Positions 56,422 through 64,000 of a DNA stretch of 64,000 nucleotides are shown here, piece after piece. The stretch's first letter is position 1; each line of letters starts with the position of its first letter. A program made the position numbers and the translations under genes. Source of the stretch: Stutzerimonas nosocomialis (GTDB lineage Bacteria > Pseudomonadota > Gammaproteobacteria > Pseudomonadales > Pseudomonadaceae); the NCBI RefSeq assembly GCF_005876855.1, contig NZ_QLAE01000025.1, positions 1 through 64,000 on the forward strand, read 5' to 3'. The notes below the pieces were generated by a model, which was not told where the DNA came from, did not search any database, and saw nothing but the letters and a program-made list of their open reading frames with translations.

Positions 56422-57927
56422 TCAGTCGTGTGCGGTCTTGCGTTTCTTGAGCAGGCCCATCAGCGGCGTCTTGCTGAGCAGGATCAGCACGATGCCGGTG
56501 GTGAGCAGCAGCGAGAGCGGGTTGGTCAGCAGTTCCCGGAACAGTTCGACCGGGCTGTCACCTACCGAGGCCATGGCCTGGCGGTAGGAGGTGTCCATCA
56601 TCGGGCCGAGAATCACCCCGAGGATGACCGGCCCGACCTGGAAGCCGTAGACCTTGAGGAAGTAGCCGAGCAGGCCGAAGCCGAGCATCCAGTACACCTC
56701 GGTCATGCTGCTGTTGATCGAATAGGAACCGACCACGCAGAGCACCAGGATCAGCGGAATCAGCACCGCCTTGGGCATCTCCACCATCTTGGCGAACAGG
56801 CGGATGCCCATCAGGCCGAAGATCAGCAGGAAGATGTTGGCCAGCGCCAGGTTGCCGACGGTGAACCAGAAGATGTGGGGGCTTTCGACCATCAGCATCG
56901 GGCCGGGGTTGAGCCCGTGGATCACCAGGGCGCCGATGATCACGGCGGTCACCGCGTCGCCGGGAATGCCGAGCGTCAGCATCGGCACGTAGGCGCCACC
57001 GACCGCGCTGCTGTTGGCGGTCTCGGGCGCGACGAGCCCTTCGTAGGCGCCTTCGCCGAAGGGCCGGCTGGGTTTCTTCACGGTGCGCTTGGCGTGGTCG
57101 TAGGCCATCAGCGCGGCGATGTCGCCGCCGACGCCCGGAAGCGCGCCGACCAGCACGCCGATGACCGAGGTGCGGATAGACAGCGGCAGGTACCTGAGCA
57201 CCATGGCGATGGAAGGAATGATCTTGTCGACCTTCTGCCGCACCGGCGCCACGTCCAGGTTGTGCAGCTGGTAGAAGGCCTCGGCGACGCCGAACAGGCC
57301 GATCATCACCACCACGTAGTGGATGCCGCCCATCAGCCCCACCTGGCCGAAGGTGAAGCGGCCCTGGGCGGTGACCGGGTCCATGCCGACCAGGCCGATC
57401 ACCGCGCCGAGGGCGGCGGCGAAGATGCCCTTGGCCAGCGAGCCGGCGGCCAGGCTGCCGACCAGCAGGAGGCCGATGGCGGCGATCAGGAAGTAATCCC
57501 GTGGGGCGAACTTCAACGCCAGGTCGCCGATCACCGGCGCGGCGCAGGCCAGCACGATCACCCCGACCAGGCCGCCGATCACCGACATCACGGTGCTCAG
57601 GCCGATGGCGCGTCCGGCCTCGCCCCGCTGGGCCAGGGGATAGCCGTCGAAGGCCGTGGAGATCGAGGAGGGCGCGCCCGGTATGTTGAGCAGGATGGCG
57701 CTGCGGGAGCCGCCATAGACGCCGCCGATGAAGATGCCGACGATCAGCGCCAGGGCGTCGTTGACGTCCCAGGCGAAAGTGAAGGACACCAGGATGGAGA
57801 CGGCCATGGTCACCGACAGGCCGGGGATGGCACCGATGTAGATGCCGGCGAAGGTGCCCAGCGCGGTGAGCAGCATCAGGTCCGGTGTGGTCCAGGCCAT
57901 CAGCAGGTAGGAGAGGGTTTCGCTCAT
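56422..57927 (-). CDS. Tripartite tricarboxylate transporter large membrane subunit (TctA type)
   Basis: A 501-aa membrane protein with about twelve segments. GAIPGLSVTMAVSILVSFTF and GALPGVGGDIAALMAYDHAKR are the twin conserved loops of TctA, and FGEGAYEGLVAPETANSSAVGGA is the family signature. It forms the transport channel with TctB. It is 12 nt after tctB and 26 nt before tctC. Confidence 0.94.
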   Translation of the reverse strand: MSETLSYLLMAWTTPDLMLLTALGTFAGIYIGAIPGLSVTMAVSILVSFTFAWDVNDALALIVGIFIGGVYGGSRSAILLNIPGAPSSISTAFDGYPLAQRGEAGRAIGLSTVMSVIGGLVGVIVLACAAPVIGDLALKFAPRDYFLIAAIGLLLVGSLAAGSLAKGIFAAALGAVIGLVGMDPVTAQGRFTFGQVGLMGGIHYVVVMIGLFGVAEAFYQLHNLDVAPVRQKVDKIIPSIAMVLRYLPLSIRTSVIGVLVGALPGVGGDIAALMAYDHAKRTVKKPSRPFGEGAYEGLVAPETANSSAVGGAYVPMLTLGIPGDAVTAVIIGALVIHGLNPGPMLMVESPHIFWFTVGNLALANIFLLIFGLMGIRLFAKMVEMPKAVLIPLILVLCVVGSYSINSSMTEVYWMLGFGLLGYFLKVYGFQVGPVILGVILGPMMDTSYRQAMASVGDSPVELFRELLTNPLSLLLTTGIVLILLSKTPLMGLLKKRKTAHD

Positions 57928-57939
57928 GGGGCTGGCTCT

Positions 57940-58449
57940 CTAGGGCAGGTAGACGCTGAAGGCGAGGGTGAACATCAGGTAGATCAGGCCCACCGAGAGT
58001 GCGCTGATCAGCAGCGCGCTGACCGGCCGCCCCTTGCGCAGAAAGGTGATCGCCAGGAACAGGAAAACGAAGGTCGCGACATAGAAGGTCGCCCACTGGA
58101 TCGCCGCCAGATAGAGCACGGCCAGCAGAATCAGGACCAGGTTGCGCAGCGGGAAATGCTCGGCGCAGAAACGCTTGCAGGCGCCCGCCCAGCTGGGTTC
58201 GTCCGAGGCGCCCTTGTGGCGCAGTTCGAGCAGGATCTTGCCCGAGGAGAGCAGCAGCACCAGGCCGACGCCCAGGGGAAAGGCGCCCGGCGAACTGATG
58301 GAGGTGAAGCCGGCGATCTGGTAGGCGGCGATCAGTACCGCCACGCTGAACAGCACCAGCATCACGGCGAAGGCGACTTCACCGACGCGTTTTTTCGGCG
58401 TCTCGGCGACGGACTCGTGGCGATCGGACAGGGACTCGGTCTGCTCCAT
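57940..58449 (-). CDS. Tripartite tricarboxylate transporter small membrane subunit (TctB type)
   Basis: A 169-aa protein with about four membrane segments after an acidic cytosolic start (MEQTESLSDRHESVAETPKK). ISSPGAFPLGVGLVLLLSSGKIL is typical of TctB. It is the first gene of the operon, whose upstream 523-bp region carries a composite regulatory element at 58693-58734. By neighbourhood the transporter may import quinate, shikimate or protocatechuate; a sugar acid for the AraD1/KGSADH pair is an alternative. Confidence 0.88.
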   Translation of the reverse strand: MEQTESLSDRHESVAETPKKRVGEVAFAVMLVLFSVAVLIAAYQIAGFTSISSPGAFPLGVGLVLLLSSGKILLELRHKGASDEPSWAGACKRFCAEHFPLRNLVLILLAVLYLAAIQWATFYVATFVFLFLAITFLRKGRPVSALLISALSVGLIYLMFTLAFSVYLP

Positions 58450-58972
58450 GGTTCAGCCTCGCGCCGGCTGAGGCCGGAGGACGCGCGACGGGAGCGTTCC
58501 GTGGCGGCTCAGGATCGAGGTGCCGAAGGGGAGCGGAGCTCCGCGCGGCGCGTCGGCAGGGGCACGCCCGAGGGCGCGCTCTGGCTGGGAAGTGAACATC
58601 GCAAGGACCCTTTTTTATTTATTGGCGCTTCGCTGGCCGAAGCGGGGTGGAGCCGATAGTGGTACCAATGAACGAACCAGGCAATTGCCGTTGCCCGATT
58701 ATCGAACAGAAAACTAACTAGTTAGAACATTTTTATCGGCTCGGCAGCGAGACCCGGGCGGACACCTGGGCAAAGGCATCATGGTCATTCAAGGCACCTG
58801 TGCCCGGCGCGCCCGGGAGCTTTTCTGGCGACGCGGAGTGTGGTCTGCTGGATCGCCCCCGTGCCGCCGACCACCGCACCGACTCATTTCCGGTGCCGTG
58901 CGGCGTCCGAAGGTGGGTCGTCAGGTGGGGCGCGCGCGGATGGGCCGGAGCGAGCCGCTGGAAGGGAAATCG
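58450..58972. other. 523-bp divergent intergenic region between tctB and EamA gene
   Basis: The left part (58450-58650) is GC-rich with no recognisable gene. An AT-richer promoter segment follows at 58665-58740 and includes the composite operator described separately. From 58741 to 58972 an open frame continues into the EamA gene (from an ATG at 58781) but encodes an Arg-rich, low-complexity stretch, so I treat it as leader. Confidence 0.55.
58693..58734. promoter_or_regulatory. Composite operator: PcaR-type site plus CTAACTAGTTAG palindrome
   Basis: Read leftward, 58693-58707 is GTTCGATAATCGGGC, 13 of 15 matches to the PcaR site. Six bases further, CTAACTAGTTAG (58714-58725) is a perfect palindrome fitting a TetR-type operator, followed by AACATTTTT. 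The same arrangement with identical spacing lies before quiC. It serves the tctBAC operon, the EamA gene or both. Confidence 0.65.
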
Positions 58973-59857
58973 ATGAGTTCGAGTAATCCGCTGTCGGGCG
59001 TGAACCGCCCCTTCATGGGCATCGCGCTGATTCTCTGCGCGACCTTCCTGTTCGCCAGCCACGACGCGCTGTCCAAGTACCTGTCGAGCCTGTATCCGAT
59101 CGTGATGGTGGTCTGGGCCCGCTACGTGGTCCACACGCTACTGATGGCGGTCATCTTCCTGCCGCAGTCGGGGTTGCGGGTCCTGCGCACGCGGCGTCCG
59201 CTGCTGCAGGTAGCGAGGGCGTGCTGCCTGCTCGGCACCAGCCTGCTGTTCACCACCGGCTTGTTCTATCTGCCGATCGCCGAAGCGACCGCGGTCAATT
59301 TTCTCGCACCACTGCTGGTGACGGCCATGTCGGTTCCGCTGCTCGGCGAGAAGGTCAGCCGCGCGCAATGGGCGGCGGTGCTGGTGGGCTTCGCCGGCGT
59401 GCTGCTGGTGGTCCACCCGGACGGCGCGATGTTCACCCCGGCCGTGCTGTTCCCCTTCGGTTCGGCGATCTGTTTTGGCACCTACCAGATCCTGACCCGC
59501 AAACTCAGCGAGACCGATAGCCCGACCACCAGCAACTTCTTCACCGGATTGTTCAACACGCTGGCGGTCAGCGCGCTGGTGCCGTTCTTCTGGCAGGTGC
59601 CGGACCTCGTCGGAGGGCTGTTCATGGTGGCGCTGGGCACCTGCGGCATGCTCGGCCACCTGCTGCTGACCCAGGCGTTCCGGCATGCGGCGCCGGCGCT
59701 GCTGGCGCCATTCGGCTATGGGCAGATCGTCTTCGCCGGGCTGCTCGGCGCGCTGTTCTTCGGCCATGTGCCCGATGCGATCTCGCTGTACGGCATTGCC
59801 ATCATCTGCCTGAGCGGGCTGGGCGCGGCGCTGATGCAGCGCAGACGGCGCGCCTGA
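58973..59857 (+). CDS. EamA/DMT-family transporter
   Basis: A 294-aa ten-segment membrane protein with two EamA repeats (LILCATFLFASHDALSKYLS in the first; FGSAICFGTYQILTRKLSETD and LLAPFGYGQIVFAGLLGALFFG in the second). DMT carriers move metabolites, often outward. I chose the ATG at 58973 (GAAGGG upstream); an in-frame ATG at 58781 would add a poorly conserved Arg-rich leader. It lies between the tct operon and quiC and shares their regulatory motif, so it may move an intermediate of the same pathway. Confidence 0.85.
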   Translation: MSSSNPLSGVNRPFMGIALILCATFLFASHDALSKYLSSLYPIVMVVWARYVVHTLLMAVIFLPQSGLRVLRTRRPLLQVARACCLLGTSLLFTTGLFYLPIAEATAVNFLAPLLVTAMSVPLLGEKVSRAQWAAVLVGFAGVLLVVHPDGAMFTPAVLFPFGSAICFGTYQILTRKLSETDSPTTSNFFTGLFNTLAVSALVPFFWQVPDLVGGLFMVALGTCGMLGHLLLTQAFRHAAPALLAPFGYGQIVFAGLLGALFFGHVPDAISLYGIAIICLSGLGAALMQRRRRA

Positions 59858-59864
59858 AAAAGAT

Positions 59865-59906
59865 GTTCGGTAATCGAACAAAAAACTAACCAGTTCGTAC
59901 ATTTTT
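59865..59906 (+). promoter_or_regulatory. Composite operator upstream of quiC
   Basis: GTTCGGTAATCGAAC (59865-59879), six A residues, CTAACCAGTTCG (59886-59897), then TACATTTTT. This repeats the element at 58693-58734 with the same spacing, and its first 15 bases equal the site at 36247-36261. It lies 114-155 nt before the quiC start. Confidence 0.65.
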
Positions 59907-60019
59907 GAGGTGGGGGACGCTTCAACCGGGGTGCATCGCGCTACATTCCATGGATAGGCCTAACGGCCGGACAACAATAAGCGGCCAGCGCCGAGCCGAC
60001 TGTTCACATGGAGTCCTGC

Positions 60020-61936
60020 ATGCACCGTTCGATTGCAACCGTGTCCCTCAGCGGAACCCTGCCGGAAAAACTCGAAGCCATCGCCGCGGCCGGGTTCGAC
60101 GGCGTGGAAATCTTCGAAAACGACCTGCTCTACTACGAGGGCAGCCCCCGGGCGATCCGCAAGCTTTGCGGCGACCTGGGCCTGGCGATCACCCTGTTCC
60201 AGCCGTTTCGCGATTTCGAGGGATGCCGCCGCGACCGCCTGCCGCGTAACCTCGACCGCGCCGAACGCAAGTTCGACCTGATGCAGGAGCTGGGTACCGA
60301 TCTGGTGCTGGTCTGCAGCAACGTGGCCGCCGATGCGCTGGGAGACGAAGCCATCCTGGTGGACGACCTGCGCCTGCTGGCCGAGCGCGCCGCCGCGCGG
60401 GGCCTGCGGATCGGCTACGAGGCGCTCGCCTGGGGCCGCCACGTCAACACCTACCAGCAGGTCTGGAACCTCGTCCGGCAGGCGGACCATCCGGCCCTCG
60501 GGGTGATCCTCGACAGCTTCCACACGCTGTCGCTCAAGGGCGATCCGGCGGCCATCGAGCAGATTCCGGGCGACAAGATCTTCTTCGTGCAGATGGCCGA
60601 TGCGCCGGTCCTGTCGATGGACGTGCTGGAGTGGAGCCGTCACTTCCGCTGCTTCCCGGGCCAGGGCGAGTTCGATCTGCCCGGCTTCCTCGCGCCGATC
60701 ATCCGCACCGGCTACCGCGGGCCGTTGTCCCTGGAAATCTTCAACGACGGCTTTCGCGCCGCGCCGCCCCGGGCCAATGCGGTGGATGGCCTGCGCTCGC
60801 TGCTCTACCTCGAAGAAAAGACCCGGACGCTGCTGGCCCAGGATGCGACGCCATCGGAGAACCTGGACATCCTGTTCGCGCCGCCACCGGCAAGCCGCTA
60901 CGACGGCGTCGAGTTTCTCGAGTTCGCGGTGGACGAAGGGCAGGGCGCCAAGCTCGCCGGCTGGCTGGAGAGACTCGGCTTCGCGCGCGCCGGCCAGCAT
61001 CGCTCCAAGGGCGTGCGGCTCATGCGCCAGGGTGACATCAACATCGTGCTCAACGCCGAGCCCTATTCGTTCGCCCACAACTTTCTCGAAGCCCATGGCG
61101 CCTCGCTCTGTGCCACGGCGCTGCGGGTGCGCGATGCCGGCAGCGCGCTGGAGCGTGCCCAGGCCTTCGGCGGCCAGCCCTACCGTGGGCTGGTGGGGCC
61201 GAACGAGCGGGAGATTCCGGCGGTACGCGCGCCCGATGGCAGCCTGATCTACCTGGTGGAGCAGGGCGACTCGCAGCAGAGCATCTACGACACCGACTTC
61301 CACCTCGATCCCGGCGCCGAGGCCACGGGCGGCCTGCAGCGGATCGACCACATGGCGATGGCGCTGCCGGCCGACAGCCTCGACAGCTGGGTGCTGTTCT
61401 ACAAATCCCTGCTCGACTTCGAAGCCGACGACGAAGTGGTGCTGCCCGACCCCTACGGCCTGGTGAAGAGCCGCGCCATCCGCAGCCATTGCGGCTCGAT
61501 CCGCCTGCCGCTGAACATCTCGGAGAACCGCAACACCGCGATCTCCCACGCGCTGTCCAACTACCGCGGCTCGGGCGTGCACCACATCGCCTTCAGCTGC
61601 GAGGACATCTTCGCCGAGGTGGCGCGGGCCAAGGAGGCGGGCGTTCCGCTGCTGGAAATCCCGCTGAACTACTATGACGATCTGGCCGCGCGCTTCGATT
61701 TCGACGACGAATTCCTGAGCGAGCTGGCCTACTACAACGTGCTCTACGACCGTGACAACCAGGGCGGGGAACTCTTCCACGTCTATACCGAGGCATTCGA
61801 GGACCGCTTCTTCTTTGAAGTCCTGCAACGCAAGAACGGCTATATCGGCTACGGTGCTGCCAACGTCGCGGTGCGCCTGGCGGCGATGGCCAAGGCGCGC
61901 AGCGCGGCGGCCGGTAACCGCGCGCCGCGTTTCTAG
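60020..61936 (+). CDS. quiC: 3-Dehydroshikimate dehydratase QuiC (fused to a 4-HPPD-like domain)
   Basis: A 638-aa two-domain protein. The N-terminal TIM barrel (about 1-280; AAAGFDGVEIFENDLLYYEG, LGVILDSFHTLS, FVQMADAP) is the sugar-isomerase-like dehydratase that turns 3-dehydroshikimate into protocatechuate. The C-terminal half (about 290-610) has a vicinal-oxygen-chelate fold like 4-hydroxyphenylpyruvate dioxygenase (DHMAMALPADS, HHIAFSCEDIF). This is the QuiC1 type of Pseudomonas. The ATG at 60020 has GGAG 6 nt upstream and gives the conserved start MHRSIATVSLSG; the ATG at 60008 lacks a site. Confidence 0.93.
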   Translation: MHRSIATVSLSGTLPEKLEAIAAAGFDGVEIFENDLLYYEGSPRAIRKLCGDLGLAITLFQPFRDFEGCRRDRLPRNLDRAERKFDLMQELGTDLVLVCSNVAADALGDEAILVDDLRLLAERAAARGLRIGYEALAWGRHVNTYQQVWNLVRQADHPALGVILDSFHTLSLKGDPAAIEQIPGDKIFFVQMADAPVLSMDVLEWSRHFRCFPGQGEFDLPGFLAPIIRTGYRGPLSLEIFNDGFRAAPPRANAVDGLRSLLYLEEKTRTLLAQDATPSENLDILFAPPPASRYDGVEFLEFAVDEGQGAKLAGWLERLGFARAGQHRSKGVRLMRQGDINIVLNAEPYSFAHNFLEAHGASLCATALRVRDAGSALERAQAFGGQPYRGLVGPNEREIPAVRAPDGSLIYLVEQGDSQQSIYDTDFHLDPGAEATGGLQRIDHMAMALPADSLDSWVLFYKSLLDFEADDEVVLPDPYGLVKSRAIRSHCGSIRLPLNISENRNTAISHALSNYRGSGVHHIAFSCEDIFAEVARAKEAGVPLLEIPLNYYDDLAARFDFDDEFLSELAYYNVLYDRDNQGGELFHVYTEAFEDRFFFEVLQRKNGYIGYGAANVAVRLAAMAKARSAAAGNRAPRF

Positions 61937-61953
61937 CGCCAGCCGCGTCACGA

Positions 61954-61971
61954 CGGCGCCTTCGGGCGCCG
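61954..61971 (+). terminator. Short GC-rich hairpin between quiC and tetR
   Basis: CGGCGCC, loop TTCG, GGCGCCG: seven perfect pairs, 18 nt after the quiC stop, without a T-tract. It may attenuate transcription into the tetR gene. Confidence 0.55.
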
Positions 61972-61999
61972 CCTGTCCTGAACCATACGAAGAACCGTC

Positions 62000-62680
62000 A
62001 TGAACGAGCCTGTGCTTTCACCGACCAGCGAGCCAGCCGAGGCGCCGCGCAAGGGTCGCAAGAACAACCCGGAACAGACGCGGGAAAACATCCTCCAGGC
62101 GGCGATCAGCGAGTTCGTCCAGCAGGGGCTGTCCGGCGCCAGGGTCGATGCCATCGCCGAGCGCACCCATACCTCCAAGCGGATGATCTACTACTACTTC
62201 AGCAGCAAGGAGCAGCTCTACCTCGCGGTGCTGGAAAAGCTCTACGGCGACATCCGCGGCACCGAGCGCATGCTGCACCTGAGGGAGCTGGAGCCGCTGG
62301 AAGCGATGCGCCGGCTCGCCGAATTCACCTTCGATCACCACGACCATAACGTCGACTTCGTACGCATCGTCAGCATCGAGAACATCAACTACGGGCAGTT
62401 CGTTTCCGGGTCCCAGGCGATCCGTTCCCAGAGCGGCGCGATCATCGACATCATCGACGACGTCCTCCAGCGGGGACGGGAACAGGGCGTGATTCGCGAG
62501 GGGCTGAACGCCCTGGACGTGCACATGCTGATGAGCTCGTTCTGCTTCTACCGGGTATCGAACCGCCATACCTTCGGCTGGATCTTCGATATCGACCTGG
62601 CCGCGGCGGCCAACCGCGAGCGTCACAAGCAGATGCTTTGCGACGTGGTGCTGCGCTACGTGACCGCCACGCCGGTATAG
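62000..62680 (+). CDS. TetR-family regulator of the quinate/shikimate genes
   Basis: A 226-aa TetR regulator. The helix-turn-helix (about 35-80) reads LQAAISEFVQQGLSGARVDAIAER then THTSKRMIYYYFSSKEQLY. The C-terminal ligand domain is helical with HDHNVDFVRIVSIENINYGQF. It follows quiC in the same order as PA0242-PA0243. It is the best candidate to bind the CTAAC-AGTT palindromes at 58714 and 59886. Its ligand may be quinate, shikimate or dehydroshikimate. Confidence 0.9.
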   Translation: MNEPVLSPTSEPAEAPRKGRKNNPEQTRENILQAAISEFVQQGLSGARVDAIAERTHTSKRMIYYYFSSKEQLYLAVLEKLYGDIRGTERMLHLRELEPLEAMRRLAEFTFDHHDHNVDFVRIVSIENINYGQFVSGSQAIRSQSGAIIDIIDDVLQRGREQGVIREGLNALDVHMLMSSFCFYRVSNRHTFGWIFDIDLAAAANRERHKQMLCDVVLRYVTATPV

Positions 62681-62741
62681 CGAAACGTCGCCGCCCCGTT
62701 CATCCGCGCGCAGACGCCGCCGGGGCGCCTGCGCCGCGCCG

Positions 62742-63587
62742 CTAGAAACTCGCGAAATGAGCGAGCATGCGATCGGCGTCCGCTTGCTCGCCGCTGAACA
62801 GCTCGAACGCCTTGACCGCCTGGAACACCGCCATGTTGCCGCCGTCCAGGGTGCGGCAGCCCAGCGCGCGGGCATGGCGCAGCAGTTCGGTCTCCAGCGG
62901 GAAGTAGATGATCTCGGCCACCCAGAGCTCAGGGCGCAGCAGCTCGGGCGGCAGCGGCGTGCCGGGCAGCTTGTCCATCCCGACCGGCGTGGTGTTGACC
63001 AGACCGTCGGCCTCGGCCATGGCTTGGGGCAGGTCCGTACCCAGGCGGGCGCGCTCGGCGGCGAAGCTCCGGTTGAGCATCTCGACCAGGGCCCTGGCCC
63101 GATCCTTTTCCACATCGAAGATGCTCAGGGTCTGCACCCCTTCGCTGAGCAGCGCATGGGCCACCGCGGCCCCGGCACCACCGGCCCCCATCTGCACCAC
63201 GCGTCGGCGGGGCGCGTCGTTCAGGTTACGCCGGAAGCCTTCGGCAAAGCCCAGGGCATCGGTGTTGTGGCCGATGCGCTTGCCGTCCCTGAGCACCACG
63301 GTGTTCACCGCGCCAATACCGCGCGCTTCGGGCGACAGCTCGTCGAGCAGCGGGATGATCAGCTGCTTGCAGGGAAAGGTGATGTTCAGTCCCGTGTAGC
63401 CCATGCGCTCGGCGGCGGTGAGCAGCTCGGGGAGGGCGTCGGTGTCGAGCCCGAGGGCGTCCAGGTCGATCAGCCGGTAGAGATAGCGCAAGCCCTGGGC
63501 GTCGCCTTCGCGCTCGTGCATCGCCGGCGTCCGGGACGCCTGGATGCCTTTGCCGATCAGGCCGGCAAGAATGCTGCGTTCTGTCAT
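62742..63587 (-). CDS. Shikimate/quinate dehydrogenase (AroE-like, catabolic type)
   Basis: A 281-aa AroE-family enzyme. The catalytic Lys is K74 in NITFPCKQ, with N95 (GAVNT) and D110 (HNTDALGF); the nucleotide loop is GAGGAG at about 134-139. The substrate loop reads S18-R-T20 where biosynthetic AroE has Ser-x-Ser, a change seen in quinate-active relatives. It should oxidise quinate or shikimate to the 3-dehydro acid. It lies 3 nt from aroQ on the minus strand, matching PA0244-PA0245. Confidence 0.9.
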   Translation of the reverse strand: MTERSILAGLIGKGIQASRTPAMHEREGDAQGLRYLYRLIDLDALGLDTDALPELLTAAERMGYTGLNITFPCKQLIIPLLDELSPEARGIGAVNTVVLRDGKRIGHNTDALGFAEGFRRNLNDAPRRRVVQMGAGGAGAAVAHALLSEGVQTLSIFDVEKDRARALVEMLNRSFAAERARLGTDLPQAMAEADGLVNTTPVGMDKLPGTPLPPELLRPELWVAEIIYFPLETELLRHARALGCRTLDGGNMAVFQAVKAFELFSGEQADADRMLAHFASF

Positions 63588-63589
63588 CT

Positions 63590-64000
63590 TCAGCCCTCCA
63601 GCAGATGGGCGAAGTGTTCGATGGCCAGCCGATAGCCGTGGCTGCCGAAACCGCACAGCACCCCGACCGCGATCGGCGAGACGTAGGAGTGGTGGCGGAA
63701 GGCCTCGCGCTTGTGCACGTTGGACAGGTGCACCTCGATGACCGGCAGCTCGACGGCCGCCAGCGCATCGCGAATCGCGACGGAGGTGTGAGTCCAGGCC
63801 GCCGGATTGATGACGATGCCGGCGCAGCGGCCGCGCGCCTGGTGAATCCACTCGATCAGCTGGCCTTCATGGTTGGTCTGCTGGAATTCGATCGAGAGCC
63901 CGAGCCGTTCGCCGGTCCGGCGGCACAGCTCGGCGATGTCGGCGAGGGTCTCGTGGCCGTAGGTGGCCGGCTCACGGGTGCCGAGCAGGTTCAGGTTCGG
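63590..64000 (-). CDS. aroQ: Type II 3-dehydroquinate dehydratase (partial, N-terminus beyond window)
   Basis: The 136 residues present begin [19 protein letters not shown] and end EHFAHLLEG. Type II motifs are intact: [37 protein letters not shown] and [18 protein letters not shown]. About ten residues before PNLNLLG lie outside the window. It interconverts 3-dehydroquinate and 3-dehydroshikimate. In this setting it is probably the catabolic isozyme (AroQ2/QuiB role), linking quinate to QuiC. Confidence 0.94.
   Translation of the reverse strand, partial: PNLNLLGTREPATYGHETLADIAELCRRTGERLGLSIEFQQTNHEGQLIEWIHQARGRCAGIVINPAAWTHTSVAIRDALAAVELPVIEVHLSNVHKREAFRHHSYVSPIAVGVLCGFGSHGYRLAIEHFAHLLEG

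Noticed and set aside
56410-58659. A 749-codon open frame antisense to tctA and tctB
   Set aside because: The product is an Asp/His/Gln/Gly-rich string with no fold, opposite two well-conserved membrane proteins.

Overview
The window is a GC-rich, densely coded bacterial chromosome segment from a Pseudomonas. The strongest evidence is gene order. Positions 22.5-33.9 kb carry a PA2817-like protein, a FadE-type acyl-CoA dehydrogenase, an ABC ATPase and permease, queF, a DUF4404 protein, mlaA, a PilZ protein, an RssB-type response regulator, a STAS protein, tal and dusA. This matches, as I remember it, the P. aeruginosa PAO1 run PA2817-PA2795. The quiC-tetR-aroE-aroQ block at the right end likewise resembles PA0242-PA0245, and lsfA-ssuEADCBF has the P. 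putida order. The species cannot be named from the sequence alone.

Layout. (1) 0.2-6.9 kb, minus strand: a tripartite exporter operon (HlyD adaptor, RbbA-like double-ATPase/permease, YhhJ-like permease, TolC-like channel) and a small lipoprotein. (2) 7.3-10.8 kb: an AraC regulator, a GltS glutamate symporter and an LpxR-like lipid A deacylase. (3) 10.9-17.9 kb: a remnant of an amidohydrolase gene, then the xylose genes xylA-xylF-xylG-xylH with divergent xylR and no xylulokinase. (4) 18-22.4 kb: an AraC regulator divergent from a BKACE-MFS-SDR operon, probably a catabolic route for an unidentified beta-hydroxy or beta-keto acid. (5) 22.5-33.9 kb: the conserved Pseudomonas core listed above. 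(6) 34.4-39.1 kb: a frameshifted XRE antitoxin gene, an aromatic-acid MFS carrier, vanR and vanAB (vanillate to protocatechuate). (7) 39.3-51.5 kb: a sulfur-scavenging region with a flavoprotein, three sulfonate-type binding proteins, an OprD porin, two ABC importers, lsfA and ssuEADCBF. (8) 51.7-54.4 kb: an AraD1-family dehydratase-like gene and a ketoglutarate-semialdehyde dehydrogenase. (9) 54.4-64 kb: an IclR (PcaR/PobR-type) regulator, a TctBAC transporter, an EamA transporter, quiC, a TetR regulator, an aroE-like gene and a partial aroQ, forming a quinate/shikimate to protocatechuate branch.

How it works together. Vanillate demethylation and the dehydroshikimate route both deliver protocatechuate. 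The sequence suggests they share regulation: a 15-bp site (GTTCGGTAATCGAAC) occurs both before the aromatic-acid carrier and before quiC, and related PcaR-type sites precede the IclR gene and lie in the tctB/EamA gap. The vanillate genes also carry the palindrome ATTGGATCCAAT, the operator known for VanR in Caulobacter. The sulfur-scavenging region is remarkable in composition: six of its products total 1705 residues but contain only 8 Met (6 of them initiators) and 1 Cys.

No rRNA, tRNA, CRISPR array, insertion sequence or prophage was recognised.
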